The notes below the pieces were generated by a model. The model searched no databases. It worked only from the letters and a program-made list of their open reading frames with translations, and was not told where the DNA came from. Source: Gibbula magus (taxonomy: Eukaryota > Mollusca > Gastropoda > Trochida > Trochidae). Taken from it: a stretch of 64,000 bases of DNA. Numbering within the stretch: the first letter of the stretch is position 1; each line of letters starts with the position of its first letter. Made by a program: the position numbers and the translations under genes. Positions 1 to 11,819 of this stretch are shown here, piece by piece. The stretch lies in NCBI GenBank assembly GCA_936450465.1, contig OW388300.1, positions 17,683,266 through 17,747,265 on the forward strand, given 5' to 3'.

Positions 1-935
1 TCCTTTCACATTTTGTTATCAATATATATTACACGTTTCTTCTAGAAGGTGAAGCAAACAATTTCTAATGATGATCATTGAGGTATTACTGGACTCTCAG
101 GGATGAAAGGCAACACAGCCACAAACGATAGACGAACTAACCAGTAATTGTCTTTATAATTGGACAGACGAATACATTTAATACCAAAGTTGGATGGCCA
201 CAATAATCAATGGTATTTGTTATAAAACCTCATTTAGATGGTTTGGTCTTTACGTGATGAACATAATCTGTGTGTACTATTTCAAGAGACCTTTATTCCT
301 GTATCGCTATAAGATACACGTGCGTCTGCACATTTTATGTTCTGGTAAGATTCCTTCGAAAACAGGAAGTAGCATAAGCATAAGTTTTCCGTTGCTTCTT
401 GTACATGAGTATTGAGTGACTTAGTTAAAGGTACATCCATTGTTTATCACATATTCCAAGCGGTATAAATGGTGTTACTTTATCGATAAGTACCGACTGT
501 TACCGACAACTACCATTTTGATGATAGTAGACTTAGCATATTGACGATATGAAGGTAAAAGTAGTGATATCTGATCGAAATCGGACAATGCACAGCGTGT
601 GGCGCGCGCCAATGAGTCAAACGTAATTTTGGAATCTTATTTATAACAGACAAAATACAAAAACTGAGTTGATAATGTTTAATAGGTCTCATAACTACTG
701 TTCATGTAAATGGGACGTGCAGTTTCGGTTTCTGCACATGCATAGTAGTAACTATGTAACAACTATTACAACTAGTAATTATGATATATTTGGCTATTCG
801 GGATAAATATGCAAGCTGAGTGATTTTTGTGTATTGTAGACAGCACATGTGGAGAGTTGGAACGTATTAAAGCCAAATAAAATTTTATGAAACACAATGG
901 ATATACCATTAAGTCTTTACTCTACAATCACATAT
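1..935. other. No gene seen
   Basis: AT-rich DNA. Open frames at 194-415 and 510-692 are short, lack family features and are not flanked by convincing splice sites. Confidence 0.5.
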
Positions 936-950
936 AAATTGAAGAAAAAA

Positions 951-1440
951 AGAAAATATACACCTCAGTTGGTTTCGATTGATTCTATATTAAATCTTTT
1001 TTTAGATGCATTTGATTATGACATGATACAAAAACACTTATCTGCAGTAGTTTGAATGAATGATATTGGTGACTAGTTATGTTTAGTTAGAATATCTTTG
1101 TTTAATATAGATAGGGGCAAGAAATGAAATTTACACCAATATAACCCCCACCATGTTTAAAATGTTGTAAATGTGTGCGGAACGAGGCACCTTTACTGAT
1201 GCTCACAAAGAAGATGATGTATATGTCGATTAACAGTTGTGTTTCATCCAAAAATAATTTTTGAAAAATGTATAAACTCGAAATATCATTTGTTCAAAGA
1301 AATTTAAAAAATAAACATTAAGTATTCATTGGCTGGCGACTAAATGCCAGCACTCTTCAGTACGACGTACAAAGGTTAATTTATTTGTAAATGAGAAGCA
1401 TACATATGATAAAACCAACTGAGGTGTGTACTTTCTTTTG
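951..1440. mobile_element. Non-autonomous element bounded by inverted repeats
   Basis: The left end (951-976, containing ACACCTCAGTTGGTTT) is the reverse complement of the right end (about 1411-1436, AAAACCAACTGAGGTGTGTA). The interior includes a segment near 1120-1180 (ACCCCCACCATGTTTAAAATG) that recurs in opposite orientation near 8820 and 24845. The ends recur at about 25030 (ACCAAATGAGGTATGTACTTTC). Probably an old MITE of about 0.5 kb. Confidence 0.45.
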
Positions 1441-1499
1441 TACTTCAGTTTATAATGATAATTTGAAGTCATATTTGGAATCGTTGTCCGAAGATAAAC

Positions 1500-1790
1500 A
1501 TCGAAACACACCTTTATTCTGTGATGTTGTAAGTTGTTACAATTATGTTATGTGTTACTGTGAGAATTTTACAACCACGTTGTGTTTTGTGAGCTGTCAC
1601 TGAGATGAGAGTTATAGTATTACAATAACGTTGTGTTTTGTGAGAATGTTTCACTTAACCCAGCTGTTACTATGATGACAATTTTACAATCCCGTTGTGT
1701 TATGTGTTCTTCTGACGAAAGAATAATATTGCAATCTTTTTGTGTCATGCTGTGACGTGAGAATTTTACAATCAGGTGTCATACATGTAC
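1500..1790. repeat. Degenerate minisatellite, about 55-60 bp period
   Basis: Diverged units share GAGAATTTTACAA, CGTTGTGTTTTGTGAG and CTGTNACTGTGAT-like blocks, about five copies. The open frame across it is incidental. Confidence 0.5.
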
Positions 1791-1993
1791 AAACTGCTTA
1801 TTAGTTAGTTCATATTAAATCATTCTTATATTACCATCAGCCTTCCTATGATGTTTGCATATACAAAAAGTTCATTTAAACTAACAGCACAACAGAATAA
1901 CTGATGATACCTTGAATTCTTACGAAGCTGCTTACACTTCAGAAATGTTGTTGCTTTCACAGTTATATTACCAGACGAATCCTCATCTCTCTC

Positions 1994-2022
<29 letters not shown>
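1994..2022. repeat. (CA)n microsatellite
   Basis: Uninterrupted CA dinucleotides, about 14 copies. Confidence 0.9.
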
Positions 2023-2025
<3 letters not shown>

Positions 2026-2029
2026 TAAC

Positions 2030-2670
2030 AGTGGCTGTTGCCTGTGTTGGCTCATTTGAACAGTCACAGCTATACAGATTAACACAGCGTGACGACTTCC
2101 TCGCTGAACAAACTTCAGTATCGATATCAATTACTCCCGTGGATAAACATCGCGAACATGTATTGGTTAATTATGCAGTTCACGACATAAGAATATAGCG
2201 TTATAATACTGATCGATTCGCCAAGTCACGCTGACTTTCCTAACGGAGATTGTGAGGCTGATAGCACTATTTGTATACATGGATACATACAGTAGTCGAT
2301 ACCAGAAAGTACGCGGTGAATGCATATATACATCCTAATGACGGACTTCTTTTAAAATCATAACAGCATTTAGAGTGTTTTTTCTTGTGAAATAGTATGA
2401 TGGTGCTACCTTACATTTACAAAAATATAGTAATATATGTATGTCTATATATGTAAGATATATGAAAGATTGACATTTGCAAGAACTGGGGGTAATTCAA
2501 TTATTTCATCATACTATATTGTTTATTGTGAACAGCGACAATACATATGTTACAAGCATATATTTTTTTCAAACATATTCGGAGAAGTCCCGGGACTCTG
2601 ATGTCCAATATTGGGAGCTTCTATGTTGAACCTTATTAGGGTTGATATAATCGCATTCACCTAGTGAGCT
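2030..2670. other. No gene seen
   Basis: Ordinary AT-rich sequence between the CA tract and a SINE; no coding or structural signal found. Confidence 0.5.
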
Positions 2671-2679
2671 GATGAATTC

Positions 2680-2885
2680 TACCGTGCGACAATATAGGTC
2701 CGTACTTCCATGTGTCCAGGTACCCATTTATACAGCTGGGTGTACTGAGTGCAATGTAGATGAAACGCGTTGCTCAGGGACACAACAAAGTAAGAGACCA
2801 AGGTTACAAATATATGGTGTCCCACCCGGGATTCGAACTCAGGCCTATGAGAGGCCAGCACGCTAACCACTACACCACACTAGAC
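2680..2885 (-). mobile_element. tRNA-derived SINE, V-like body, copy 1
   Basis: Read on the - strand, a tRNA-like head carries an A-box-like TAGTGGTTAGCGTGCTGG and a B box GAGTTCGAATCCC. The body contains GTCCCTGAGCAACGCGTTTC (complement of 2763-2782), which aligns with CCTTGCCCAAGGACACAAC in the two copies near 4.1 and 4.6 kb. Such blocks occur in V-type SINE families of aquatic animals; that assignment is tentative. The head is not a functional tRNA. Confidence 0.7.
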
Positions 2886-2889
2886 AATA

Positions 2890-3766
2890 TACCTATTTTG
2901 CATTATATATACATATAATTTACATCTACGTCAATGACAAAGCGAGCTTCTCGGTTTACTTTCCCCATTGTATATTGCTATTTGTAATGTGTTTCATAGA
3001 AACTACATACATAATTAACACTTTGAAACTGATATGGATCCATTTACAATAAGGAGCAGAGCATATATATATATATATGTTAAATAATAGATAATCTTCA
3101 ATTTATGAATCGACCCAGCACCGACAATAAGCTATGGATGTCAAATGTACGTTCAGAGCTAAATATTTTGTGCGCATATGCATTAAAAAACATTTACTCA
3201 CATTCATATGTCTCTTTTTTTTCTAATATCGTATTGAATTTAATACAATCCGGAGTTCATATATCTAAAAACTAGAAAATATATTATCATCCCTATCAGT
3301 TTGCACACTATATTCAGGCAAAAACTTTCATTAAATTGGAAACACGATAGTTTCATACAATTCTGGTCGACATGTCATAGCCAGTTTTTCTATAACATAC
3401 GGCAAACTAAATACTGTATTTTATGTAACTATCAATTTCAAACTGAATGTTAATTGATTGTAATTCAAACCGCTTGTTTATTGCTGTGTCATGTTTTGTT
3501 TCCTATTTTCCTGTCTTGAAAGTTGAACAATATTTAAAATAAATTTACAAACATTTACCCACGTTTATTTTCTTAACATTATACTTAAGCTCTAAAAATG
3601 TGTATTCAATTCAATACATATTACACTCTGCATATTTAAACACTGGTGTCCCATTTACAATCTGCACCAGGTACCATGTCATACATTTATTCAAGGAGTT
3701 CAAGGAGATCTTCAGTTTATTCCAAAGCTGAGAAAGGAGTAAACATATACTCCAAAACGTCAAGTA
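2890..3766. other. No gene seen
   Basis: AT-rich, with a short (AT)n run near 3064-3078. No coding signal. Confidence 0.5.
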
Positions 3767-4640
3767 GGTTCACAATAACGAAGTTAATTTTTTGAGAAAT
3801 CTTGATTTACATTCTTACATTAAATACCCTCCTTCCCAAGATCAAATCACAGTATATTTCGAAATCAGTAGTTCTCAAAGTTACAAACAACCGCAGTATT
3901 TTCTAAAAAGCTCCACAACTAATATTCTTCCCGGACAATGCCAACCAAGAATGATGAATGATGATGATGATGATAATTTTAACGCCTAATATCCAACGCA
4001 ATGCTGTTCAGTAGCGGTACATTATTACCCTGAAGGAATTGTACTTTCGGTGCCGCTACTTAGCGCTCCGCGCGACCATATAGGTCCGTACTTCCAATGT
4101 TCAGGTACCCATTTAGACAGCTGGGTGGACTGAGTGCAATGTGGATGAAGTGCCTTGCCCAAGGACACAACACATTATGAGACCCAGGTCACAAATTGTT
4201 GGAGGTTCACAATAACGAAAATATTTTTTTTAGAAATCTTGATTTACATTCGTACATTAAATACCCTCCTTCCCAAGATCAAATCACAGTATATTTCGAA
4301 ATCAGTAGTTCTCAAAGTTACAAACAACCGCAGTATTTTCTAAAAAGCTCCACAACTAATATTCTTCCCGGACAATGCCAACCAAGAATGATGAATGATG
4401 ATGATGATGATAATTTTAACGCCTAATATCCAACGCAATGCTGTTCAGTAGCGGTACATTATTACCCTGAAGGAATTGTACTTTCGGTGCCGCTACTTAG
4501 CGCTCCGCGCGACCATATAGGTCCGTACTTCCAATGTTCAGGTACCCATTTAGACAGCTGGGTGGACTGAGTGCAATGTGGATGAAGTGCCTTGCCCAAG
4601 GACACAACACATTATGAGACCCAGGTCACAAATTGTTGGT
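3767..4640. repeat. 437-bp tandem duplication
   Basis: The segment starting GGTTCACAATAACGAA at 3767 restarts at 4204 and stays nearly identical through the SINE portion, so the unit is 437 bp. Both copies contain a (GAT)n run encoding NDDDDDN in one frame. Near-identity implies a recent event. The second copy continues into a full SINE head while the first stops inside it. Confidence 0.9.
4071..4199 (-). mobile_element. V-like SINE, copy 2, truncated
   Basis: Same body as the SINE at 2680 (TAGGTCCGTACTTCC... CCTTGCCCAAGGACACAAC) but cut where the 437-bp duplication unit restarts, so the tRNA head is missing. Confidence 0.7.
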
Positions 4641-4652
4641 GTCTCCACCGGG

Positions 4653-4687
<35 letters not shown>

Positions 4688-4735
4688 ACCCCTTTGCGGT
4701 GAGAGGCAAGCACGCTAACCACTACACCACTGTGC
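4508..4735 (-). mobile_element. V-like SINE, copy 3, with poly-C
   Basis: Full body plus tRNA-like head (A-box region at 4715-4731). The B-box region is disrupted by a 33-base C run. Confidence 0.7.
4655..4687. repeat. Poly-C tract of 33
   Basis: An uninterrupted run of C lies exactly where the SINE B box (compare ACCCGGGATTCGAAC at 2824-2838) should be. Either a true homopolymer expansion or a sequencing/assembly artefact. Confidence 0.9.
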
Positions 4736-4779
4736 TCCACACAGAACTGAATCGTAAGAAGTAAATCTCATCTTCTGTC

Positions 4780-5036
4780 ACCCCCTATTTCCGGTTTATG
4801 CGCATGAGCCGTGATATTTTTATTCAGTGGGCGACTACCGGCGAGTGCGAACACATGTTGGAACGTCAGTAGGTCGATATGATGTATAGAACGCTTTGAA
4901 AGGGAAAGCTAGGCGTAAGCATGCAGTAGCGATGACTGTTCGTGCTTAGCTGCCCCATTGACGCTTCCTCGCAAGTAGCTCGGAGTAGCAGGAAGCACCA
5001 GTGGAGATCATTCACGGTTACGGGACTTAATTAGTG
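4780..5036 (+). other. Candidate non-coding first exon with strong donor
   Basis: This block is clearly richer in G and C than its surroundings, has no repeat character, and ends in ATTAGTG followed by GTGAGTTT, a full match to the intronic donor consensus (GT at 5037). It carries no long open frame. Downstream DNA to 21430 looks intronic and the next good acceptor found near a coding start is that of GPCR 1, so a 5' UTR exon of that gene is possible (16.4-kb intron). It could equally belong to a gene outside the window or be chance. Confidence 0.3.
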
Positions 5037-5042
5037 GTGAGT

Positions 5043-6100
5043 TTATTTTCCTTATTTTGAAATCGTCGGTAGACTTTATTTTCCACGTGGAGTAAAAATC
5101 GTATTTTTGTTTGTGAAACTGTTGAATTGAAAAGTGTTGTTCAGTTTTTCATAATAGATGATTTTTTTTTAAAAGTTAATGAAAACATCTCAACTCTCGT
5201 CGCTGTCGTGTTTTATGTCAGGAATTATGATTTCAAAAAGTTCAAATATTCTATGTAATCATAGCTTGCATGTATTGATTACACATCATTTGGGTGTATT
5301 GTAGGTATAAACTTATTTGTTATGATATTGATACTTATTTCTATGTTGCAATAACATCGGGGTTTTTTGTGGTATGCTCGGAATAATTTCATGCACGTTT
5401 GAAGTTGGTAACTTATTTATTGAATTATTGTGACACGGTATTATCATGGTAATCCATTTTTATCATCATATTTCTATACTAATTCTTACCTTAGAAATAT
5501 CATATTATATTATATTATATTTCAATTCAACTCATACAGGACAGGATTTAATCAATGCAAACGGTTTAATGTATAATACTGTACAGAAAATAAACCTCAA
5601 TAGACACGGCAACAGGTGTCAGCGCGCGTCAGTGACATTGATCCCTCGGATTGTTCTAATACATATATGCGTGATTCTATTTTATCAGAATGCCAATGTT
5701 TGTCTGCTGAATACTAACGCTGTACTCAACAGACCATAATCTAATGTGAGAATTCCTTAATATTTTTGACATTCCCCTACATGCCAACAGAACCACACTA
5801 ATATAACAGGTTACGACAAACTGGGATTACATCACCGGCCTTCATTAACTCTCTTTAATCAGACATTTTCCTCAGAAAGTAATTGCAAGAAAGTTAAATA
5901 GTGCATCACAGACGTAGACATAGACATAGACATAGTGTATCATTTGTTTGACACACATGATTTTATACATTTGACATACATGTTTAGTAGCGTATAATGA
6001 GACATGTTTCAGTTTATTTCCATTGCTTCGTTATTAAGAAATATGACATGATCACGTTACATTGTACAGTGTGCTGTTTCGTCATCGTGACAGAAGAGAG
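5043..6100. other. Intron-like DNA, no gene seen
   Basis: Very AT-rich. The 97-codon frame at 5446-5739 has no recognisable motif or coding bias. Confidence 0.5.
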
Positions 6101-6104
6101 CATA

Positions 6105-6410
6105 TCTTGTAATAGCTTAGCACACACATTTCACGATCAAGGAAGAATATATATTGTTCTAGCTAAGCACTCACCTTTCACAATCAAGAGAGAATATATA
6201 TATATATATATTGTTCTAGCTTTGCATACACCTGTCACGATCAAGATAAGATATATAATATGCTGGCTTAACACACTTTTCGAAATCAAGAGAAACACAT
6301 AGTGAGCTGGCTAAGAACACATATTTTACTCTCAAGAGAGTATAACTTGTGTTAGTTTAACCCACACCTTTCTCGGTTAAGATTGAATATAAGTATGTGT
6401 TGGTTCGATC
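6105..6410. repeat. Degenerate tandem repeat, about 55-60 bp
   Basis: Repeated blocks of the form TTAGCACACAC-TTTCACGATCAAGAGAGAATATATATTGTTCTAGC recur about five times with drift (for example near 6122, 6170, 6228, 6280 and 6365). Confidence 0.6.
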
Positions 6411-8800
6411 AGTGATGAAACGAGAAAACAAATTGCATTGCCTTTTACAGCCACACTTGGTTGTCATCAAAAGAAAGAAAACATAGTGGTATGTCGCTTG
6501 GAAACATTGTTTTACAAATCAATTACAGTGAACAAGAAATATTAGTCGCGGATACTGAAGATATAAATCTTTAACCAACTTGGCCACTGGGTGTCATATA
6601 ATCCTACCTTTTCTTTCATGGCCTGTCTGTGTCGTTATTGTATTTACTTATTTATGATGAGACATCAAAACAATTTTGGAAAATTCATTCAGTGTGACAC
6701 TGCAAGCAAGGACGGACACAGACGGAACATTCAAGTTGTACAGAAATCGATCTTCGTCCATTTTCCAAGTGTGGTAAATGAGCCACATACAATTATTGTA
6801 TAATTTAATTATGAGACTTTTAAAGGCATAAATAAGATGGATTAGAGATAATACTAAATATTCTTTCAAGTGAGCTTCCGAGGACATCTGATGTATCGTG
6901 TAATCGTTTAACCGGTAAAATTCTCATATTTGATTGTTTTATGAAAAGCTAATTATAAAAAAAATAATGATAGACGTTCTCATTATGTATTCGATAATAT
7001 TTTCGATAAGTTAATCAATTTTCAGAACGTATTCAGATCGTTTATTATCAGCTATTTAGGTTTTAGGTTATGGTTGATAATTGCTATTTATACGTGAATC
7101 GGAAATATGCCAGTCCTGTATTTTATCATAGTAATGTGATTTATGAAACGCTCATAATGTATTAACTGTTTAATTACCATTGAGTTCTCTTACCGCTTTC
7201 GTAATTGCTATCATGGATATACTTCGAAGATTATTAACAACCATGCATGTACAACCCTTTGAAGTCCGATTTAGCAAATCAATCAAATTTAAAGTATAAA
7301 AAGACATGCTATTGATTTATGAGAATCAACCGACGGAAAGCAAGATCCCATGCGATGGTTACAATCATGTTCTATATAAATCTAGTTAACTGTCTGGATT
7401 GAAGTACGGAAAACACTTTTCACTTCAAGAAAAACATACATCTTGTAAGAAACTAACAGTCTAATTGGGAGCAAAAATCCTGCATTTCACAAAGTATTTA
7501 TCTTTAAGTGTGGCCTCAGGAGATACGCCTCATTTGAAACAGAGAAGACATTTTTGTTGAAACACAAGATTAATGGTGTTGTTGAGTATGGAACTACCAT
7601 CACGAGAGTGGGTTTCTTTTCAGGCAGTTGAGCAGCCGGGATCAACTTGACTTTACAGAGCTAACTAAATGTTAAAACAACTGCCTATGAAATCTTTTGC
7701 ACCGAGAGATCTCAAGAATTCTCGTCTGACAGAGAATATAAATGTTGCGCTTTTGGTTATAGTAATATTAGATATATGTTCAGTTTTTGACATCTGCCTG
7801 TGTTTAATATCACTTTTCTTGCGATTTCGGTGCTGAATTTCGCAGTCTGCTAACCTGAATCAATTCTTATTTGTTTACTAAGAATTCACTTAAAGTTTTT
7901 GTTTACATGGGGTTTAATTGTTGCCATGTGTGTGAAATCAATATATATTCAACGATGCCACAGCTTACTTAAACTCTTCATGGCGCCATGTATTATATAT
8001 CTAAGTCAGGAAAAACACATCCTCAGAGAATTGAAGATATGCTTAGAGCGGAATGATAATTAATAACTACTACTGCCTTTAATAGTATTATTGTTTTCAG
8101 GCTATTCCGTTGGTCCCTACATAAACACATTTATACGTCATTATGTGTCTAAAATGAGAACGCGCGTCATATATGTTAATTTTGTCACTGTGAGGAATTT
8201 TCTATACCAGAATTAATTAGATCACGACAAAGCAGCTGTTGGAAATTAAATACTTTTCGTGGACATCTACCACATGGTCACGTCTTGTGTGATTTCCTTG
8301 ACTGTATTTGGGAACGTGCTGGGAACTGCTTTACGCATCGTTAATGCCATGATTCAGTACGTGTGATATAATGAAAGGTGGTGACTCCTTGTCAATGGTC
8401 ATGAAGGGGTTCTGCCCCAACACGCAATACAAGCTGGTTTGATGCCGCTATGTCAGATTAACGTCTGCCCGAGTCTCTTGGGTACTGCTGTGTGACCTCA
8501 CTTAACATGTATTTTATTCAATATACACTGACGTGTAAATAAAGTATAACACTCACTTGTATTCATCATATTATAATTTTCAATTTTCGAGTTTTCGAAA
8601 AAGTTTTTTAAAAAGTGAATTGTGTTGGAAATTACTGAGTCCAAAAAATTAAATCAGTCAAAGATTACGTCTACGTTGTTGTTTTTTAAATTTGAAAATG
8701 AAAGTTTAAAAATTCCCCTAAATTAAGTTTGACAAAACACAACTGTTCATCGTCATGTAACGCATACTCTGTGTGAAAATCAATAAATGTGTCTCGTTCT
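6411..8800. other. Intron-like DNA, no gene seen
   Basis: Nothing but short, motif-less open frames (such as those around 6591-6887). Confidence 0.5.
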
Positions 8801-8804
8801 GCAC

Positions 8805-9012
8805 ACATCTACAATATTTTAAACATGGTAGGGGTCATGTTTGTGTATATGTCGTGTTTCTGACCTTTCTACTTTAAAACATGATATTTAAATTTAATAA
8901 AATAACCAGTCACCAATTAAGTCATTCAAACTACTGCCGAAAGGTGTTATTGCATCGTGTCATGATCAAATGCATCTCCGTTCTTTAAAATATTGAATTA
9001 ATCGAAAAGAAG
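8805..9012. repeat. Dispersed repeat, copy A
   Basis: Matches 24825-25030 by eye over about 200 bases (AAACATGGTAGGGGTCATGTT, then AATAACC-GTCACCAA-TAA). A piece recurs inverted near 1120-1180. Confidence 0.6.
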
Positions 9013-9301
9013 TAAACTTTCTTTTTCTCGTTAGTTTATATTGATGAATTTTCACATTAAGGTTGTTACGTAGAATAATTCATTTGTCCCTTCAGCTATT
9101 TGAGAGCTTCGGTTATAATTGTCTACATTAATATGCTAAGAAGAAGAGGCAATTAGCATTGTACTTCTTGATTTGAACATATATGTAGTTTTTTTGGAAA
9201 TGTACATGGGAATCTAAAACTAAGGACAGGTAGAATATCACTAGTAGCTGTATCATCTTAGGTGAAACAAATACCATATAAACTAGCAATGAGTCCATGT
9301 T

Positions 9302-9576
9302 TGGTCCGGGGTTCGAATCCCGCCAGGGGCACGGCACCTTTGTCTGCAGTAGAGAACTGTTCTACACGCAGTAAGGTTTGAGTGCAATGCTGCACTGAAT
9401 TTCAGTGTAGTACCACCCATGGTTCGCTAGTTCAAGCCGATGCTCGCAGGTTTCACCGCAACGCATAGCCACATGGCGTTGCGGGCTTTCTCCCTGCCAT
9501 AATACTAGCAGCCGCGATATAAGTGAAATACTCTTGAAAGCGGCGTTAAACCTCATCTCACCTCACCTCACCTCAT
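9302..9576 (+). mobile_element. tRNA-derived SINE with (CTCAC)n tail, copy 1
   Basis: Starts within the tRNA-like head (B box GGGGTTCGAATCCC, 9308-9321), runs through the conserved body (GGGGCACGGCACC, TACACGCAGTAAGGTTTGAGTGCAATGCT, CCGCGATATAAGTGAAATACTC) and ends in repeated CACCT. The A box is missing, so it is 5'-truncated. Confidence 0.8.
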
Positions 9577-9579
9577 ACG

Positions 9580-10580
9580 TAAAGATCTGCCCAAAACTGC
9601 AAATAAGACCGAAGTCAGTATATGATAGAACAATCTCAATTACAACAGGAACAAACATGCGTGCGTGACACTCATAATGAGTTCTAACCACATACAAATT
9701 AAGCGTTCAAGACGGCCTTGAATAATACATGACAGGAGAGGCACATTTCGAGGTAATAAGGTGCGGATGCAGCCAAACCAGAACGGAGATAAATAAATGA
9801 GAAAGTAATTAGCCAGTTAATTGAGACTATACTCCGTAACAGATTAACCTCAAAGCCTTAGAGAAAAATGCTTATTTTAAAGGGCCAATGCATAATTCAA
9901 ATCTGCAATACAAACCCATTTAATCAACAGTACACCTTTTATCAAATACAAATGTATATGAAATGTCATGACAACTACATGTATTCTAATTTGAAAGCAA
10001 TATGTCTTAAAACTAACAACGTTGAAAGTAGAGCCATCGACTCTGTAGCTCATCAGGCTAAAACATTCTGGTACTACAAGGTTGAATATTTTAAAGAAGA
10101 CTTTATCAGAGGGATAACACATCTACACTTCATAATCCATATTGGCGCCAAGATGTTTCCAGTCGGGACTTCAGTTTTATAGGGCTTTTATTTCTGTTCT
10201 AAAGCTTTTATTTCTTGAGAAGAAGACCAACGAAGTTTATTGGGTGTGACCCTTTGATCATTATCCTTACAAAATCAAAAAGTGTTAATGCTTATCTCGA
10301 AACGAGTTTGTACAAGGATTTCGTCTTTCTAAGGTTTTTTTTACAACTTTAGAAACCGACGGAAGTCGGTTACAAGGGTTTGGCTCCTGCGCTCCTGTGG
10401 CCCTGTGAACCTTTACAGAGCTACAGTCGCAGAATCAATGTATAATATATATTTGCTAAGCAGTCTGTACATACGATATTGCAACCTTTAAGTTCTGGTA
10501 TTGCTTTTAGCAACACTTTATTATCCTCATTACAACGGAATCGGAAATTGTTTATTTGCGCTTGGCAACCAGCAGCGCCA
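9580..10580. other. No gene seen
   Basis: The 104-codon frame at 9868-10182 has no recognisable motif. The remainder is AT-rich. Confidence 0.45.
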
Positions 10581-10581
10581 G

Positions 10582-10945
10582 TTAAAGGGGCAGTAGCACG
10601 TTTTTTCGCTGAAATATGTCGATGAAATGTATTTGGAAAATAATGTCACCAATAGTAAAACACTCTTCTCTCTTTCAGAAAATCAAGTTAAAAATGAGTG
10701 TACATGGTTCGATAAAGCCATGGGAATCGTTTTCGTCATTCAAAATAATAAAATGTGTTCACAATAAAATGGCTGCCATGCAATTTTTGCTTTATAAGCA
10801 ACACCGTTATTACCATTGCGGATAATTGGTTTGTGTGATAAGATGTTTGACCCTCTAAAGTAAATATAAATGGCATAAACTATCATTTTAAACTGGAAAT
10901 TTGAAAAAATAAAATTTGCAAAAAAACGTGCTACTGCCCCTTTAA
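10582..10945 (+). mobile_element. TTAA-ended MITE, family 1, copy A
   Basis: Begins TTAAAGGGGCAGTAGCACG and ends in the reverse complement CGTGCTACTGCCCCTTTAA; 364 bp with no transposase frame. TTAA at both ends is what a piggyBac-like transposase would leave, but a TA duplication (Tc1/mariner-like) is not excluded. Internal landmark: TGTGTTCACAATAAAATGG. Confidence 0.85.
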
Positions 10946-11229
10946 AGAGTTGTTATATTCTTATAATCCCGAGTACCAAGCAAGAAAAACGCTTTCTGGT
11001 ATGACGCGGCCGAGAATCGAACTCCGATCTTGCACGTGATGAGCGGACGCTCTACCAACTGAGCTGCATTCGCGGTTTTCTTGGGAAGGGCAATAAATGA
11101 AACTGAAACAAAAAATGTTTATTCTCATTGTGATCCCAGTTTATCCTCATTTTCCCCCTAGCATATAACGCAAGGGTTCGCACTATCTATTTATGGACTA
11201 AATTGTTCGTTTCCAAGAAAATTAATTTA
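10744..11229. repeat. Segmental duplication, source-like copy
   Basis: The 3' two-thirds of the MITE, the tRNA-like element and following sequence recur at 12868-13329. This copy is taken as the source because the MITE is complete here. Confidence 0.8.
10975..11090 (-). mobile_element. tRNA-like SINE/pseudogene, type 4, copy 1
   Basis: On the - strand: A-box-like CAGCTCAGTTGGTAGAGCG and B-box-like GGAGTTCGATTCTC at tRNA spacing. The putative acceptor ends do not pair well, so a functional tRNA is unlikely. A copy lies at about 13100-13210. Confidence 0.6.
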
Positions 11230-11650
11230 TTGGGACATTTGACGACCAGAACTAATATCCGTTCATTAATTGTTCTAGAAATAGGGGGTGGGACGGGAAT
11301 GTGCCATTTTCTTAAGACTCGTGTCATAACCTATGTTGCTCATCGCTTCCCAAAAAGTTTACTTGCTCTCTGGAGTATAATGGTTCTCGTGTTATGCCGC
11401 ATACAGATTTTATCAAGCAACATGTTAACAGATTTACCAAAAATAGTTCCAATTTGATTTAAGTCGTATAGTTTGGATGTACTTGTATTTATAAATAACA
11501 TTATTCCTAATGTCAATTCTCAAACAAGCTTGTTTTAAACCGTAGATTGTACTGTCTCGCGTTACACTGCTAAACTTCTACTTAGAGCTGATAATGTTTG
11601 TCAAGATATACTCCTCGGCATTTACATGCTCACATTACAATTGTGTACAT
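11230..11650. other. No gene seen
   Basis: A short frame at 11203-11457 has no motif. Confidence 0.45.
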
Positions 11651-11654
11651 TTTC

Positions 11655-11817
11655 TTACATTGTTTCATTTGGGATAACATTACCTTCAATAGTACACATT
11701 ATTGTACTTCTTCGGGCCGAGACTCTTGCGCGATCCGCACCCACATGCTCAGAGTCCGACAACTACCACCAGCTCTGACCGTACTAACAGCTTACCACAC
11801 GACCACGCGGTGTAAGA
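11655..11817 (-). mobile_element. tRNA-derived SINE, type 3, copy 1
   Basis: On the - strand: GTGTGGTAAGCTGTTAGTACGG (head), a degraded B box, then CTCGGCCCGAAGAAGTACAATAA and TTATCCCAAATGAAAC. It aligns over its whole length with the copy at 18885-19035. Confidence 0.7.
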
Positions 11818-11819
11818 TT

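Noticed and set aside
3792..4426. Duplicated small protein ending NDDDDDNFNA
   Set aside because: The reading is carried by the 437-bp tandem duplication and a (GAT)n run; there is no family feature.
9128..9337. Small - strand protein with PWRDSNPGP
   Set aside because: This peptide is the antisense reading of a SINE B box (GGTTCGAATCC), a common false ORF. Similar cases occur at 2679-2870 and 18771-18986.
10616..10825. Conserved 69-codon frame repeated in several loci
   Set aside because: Shared because the family-1 MITE is repeated. Stops and frameshifts differ between copies with no sign of codon constraint.
11004..11080. tRNA gene on the - strand
   Set aside because: A and B boxes are present but the acceptor ends pair poorly, and it is embedded in a duplicated repeat; more likely a SINE or pseudogene.
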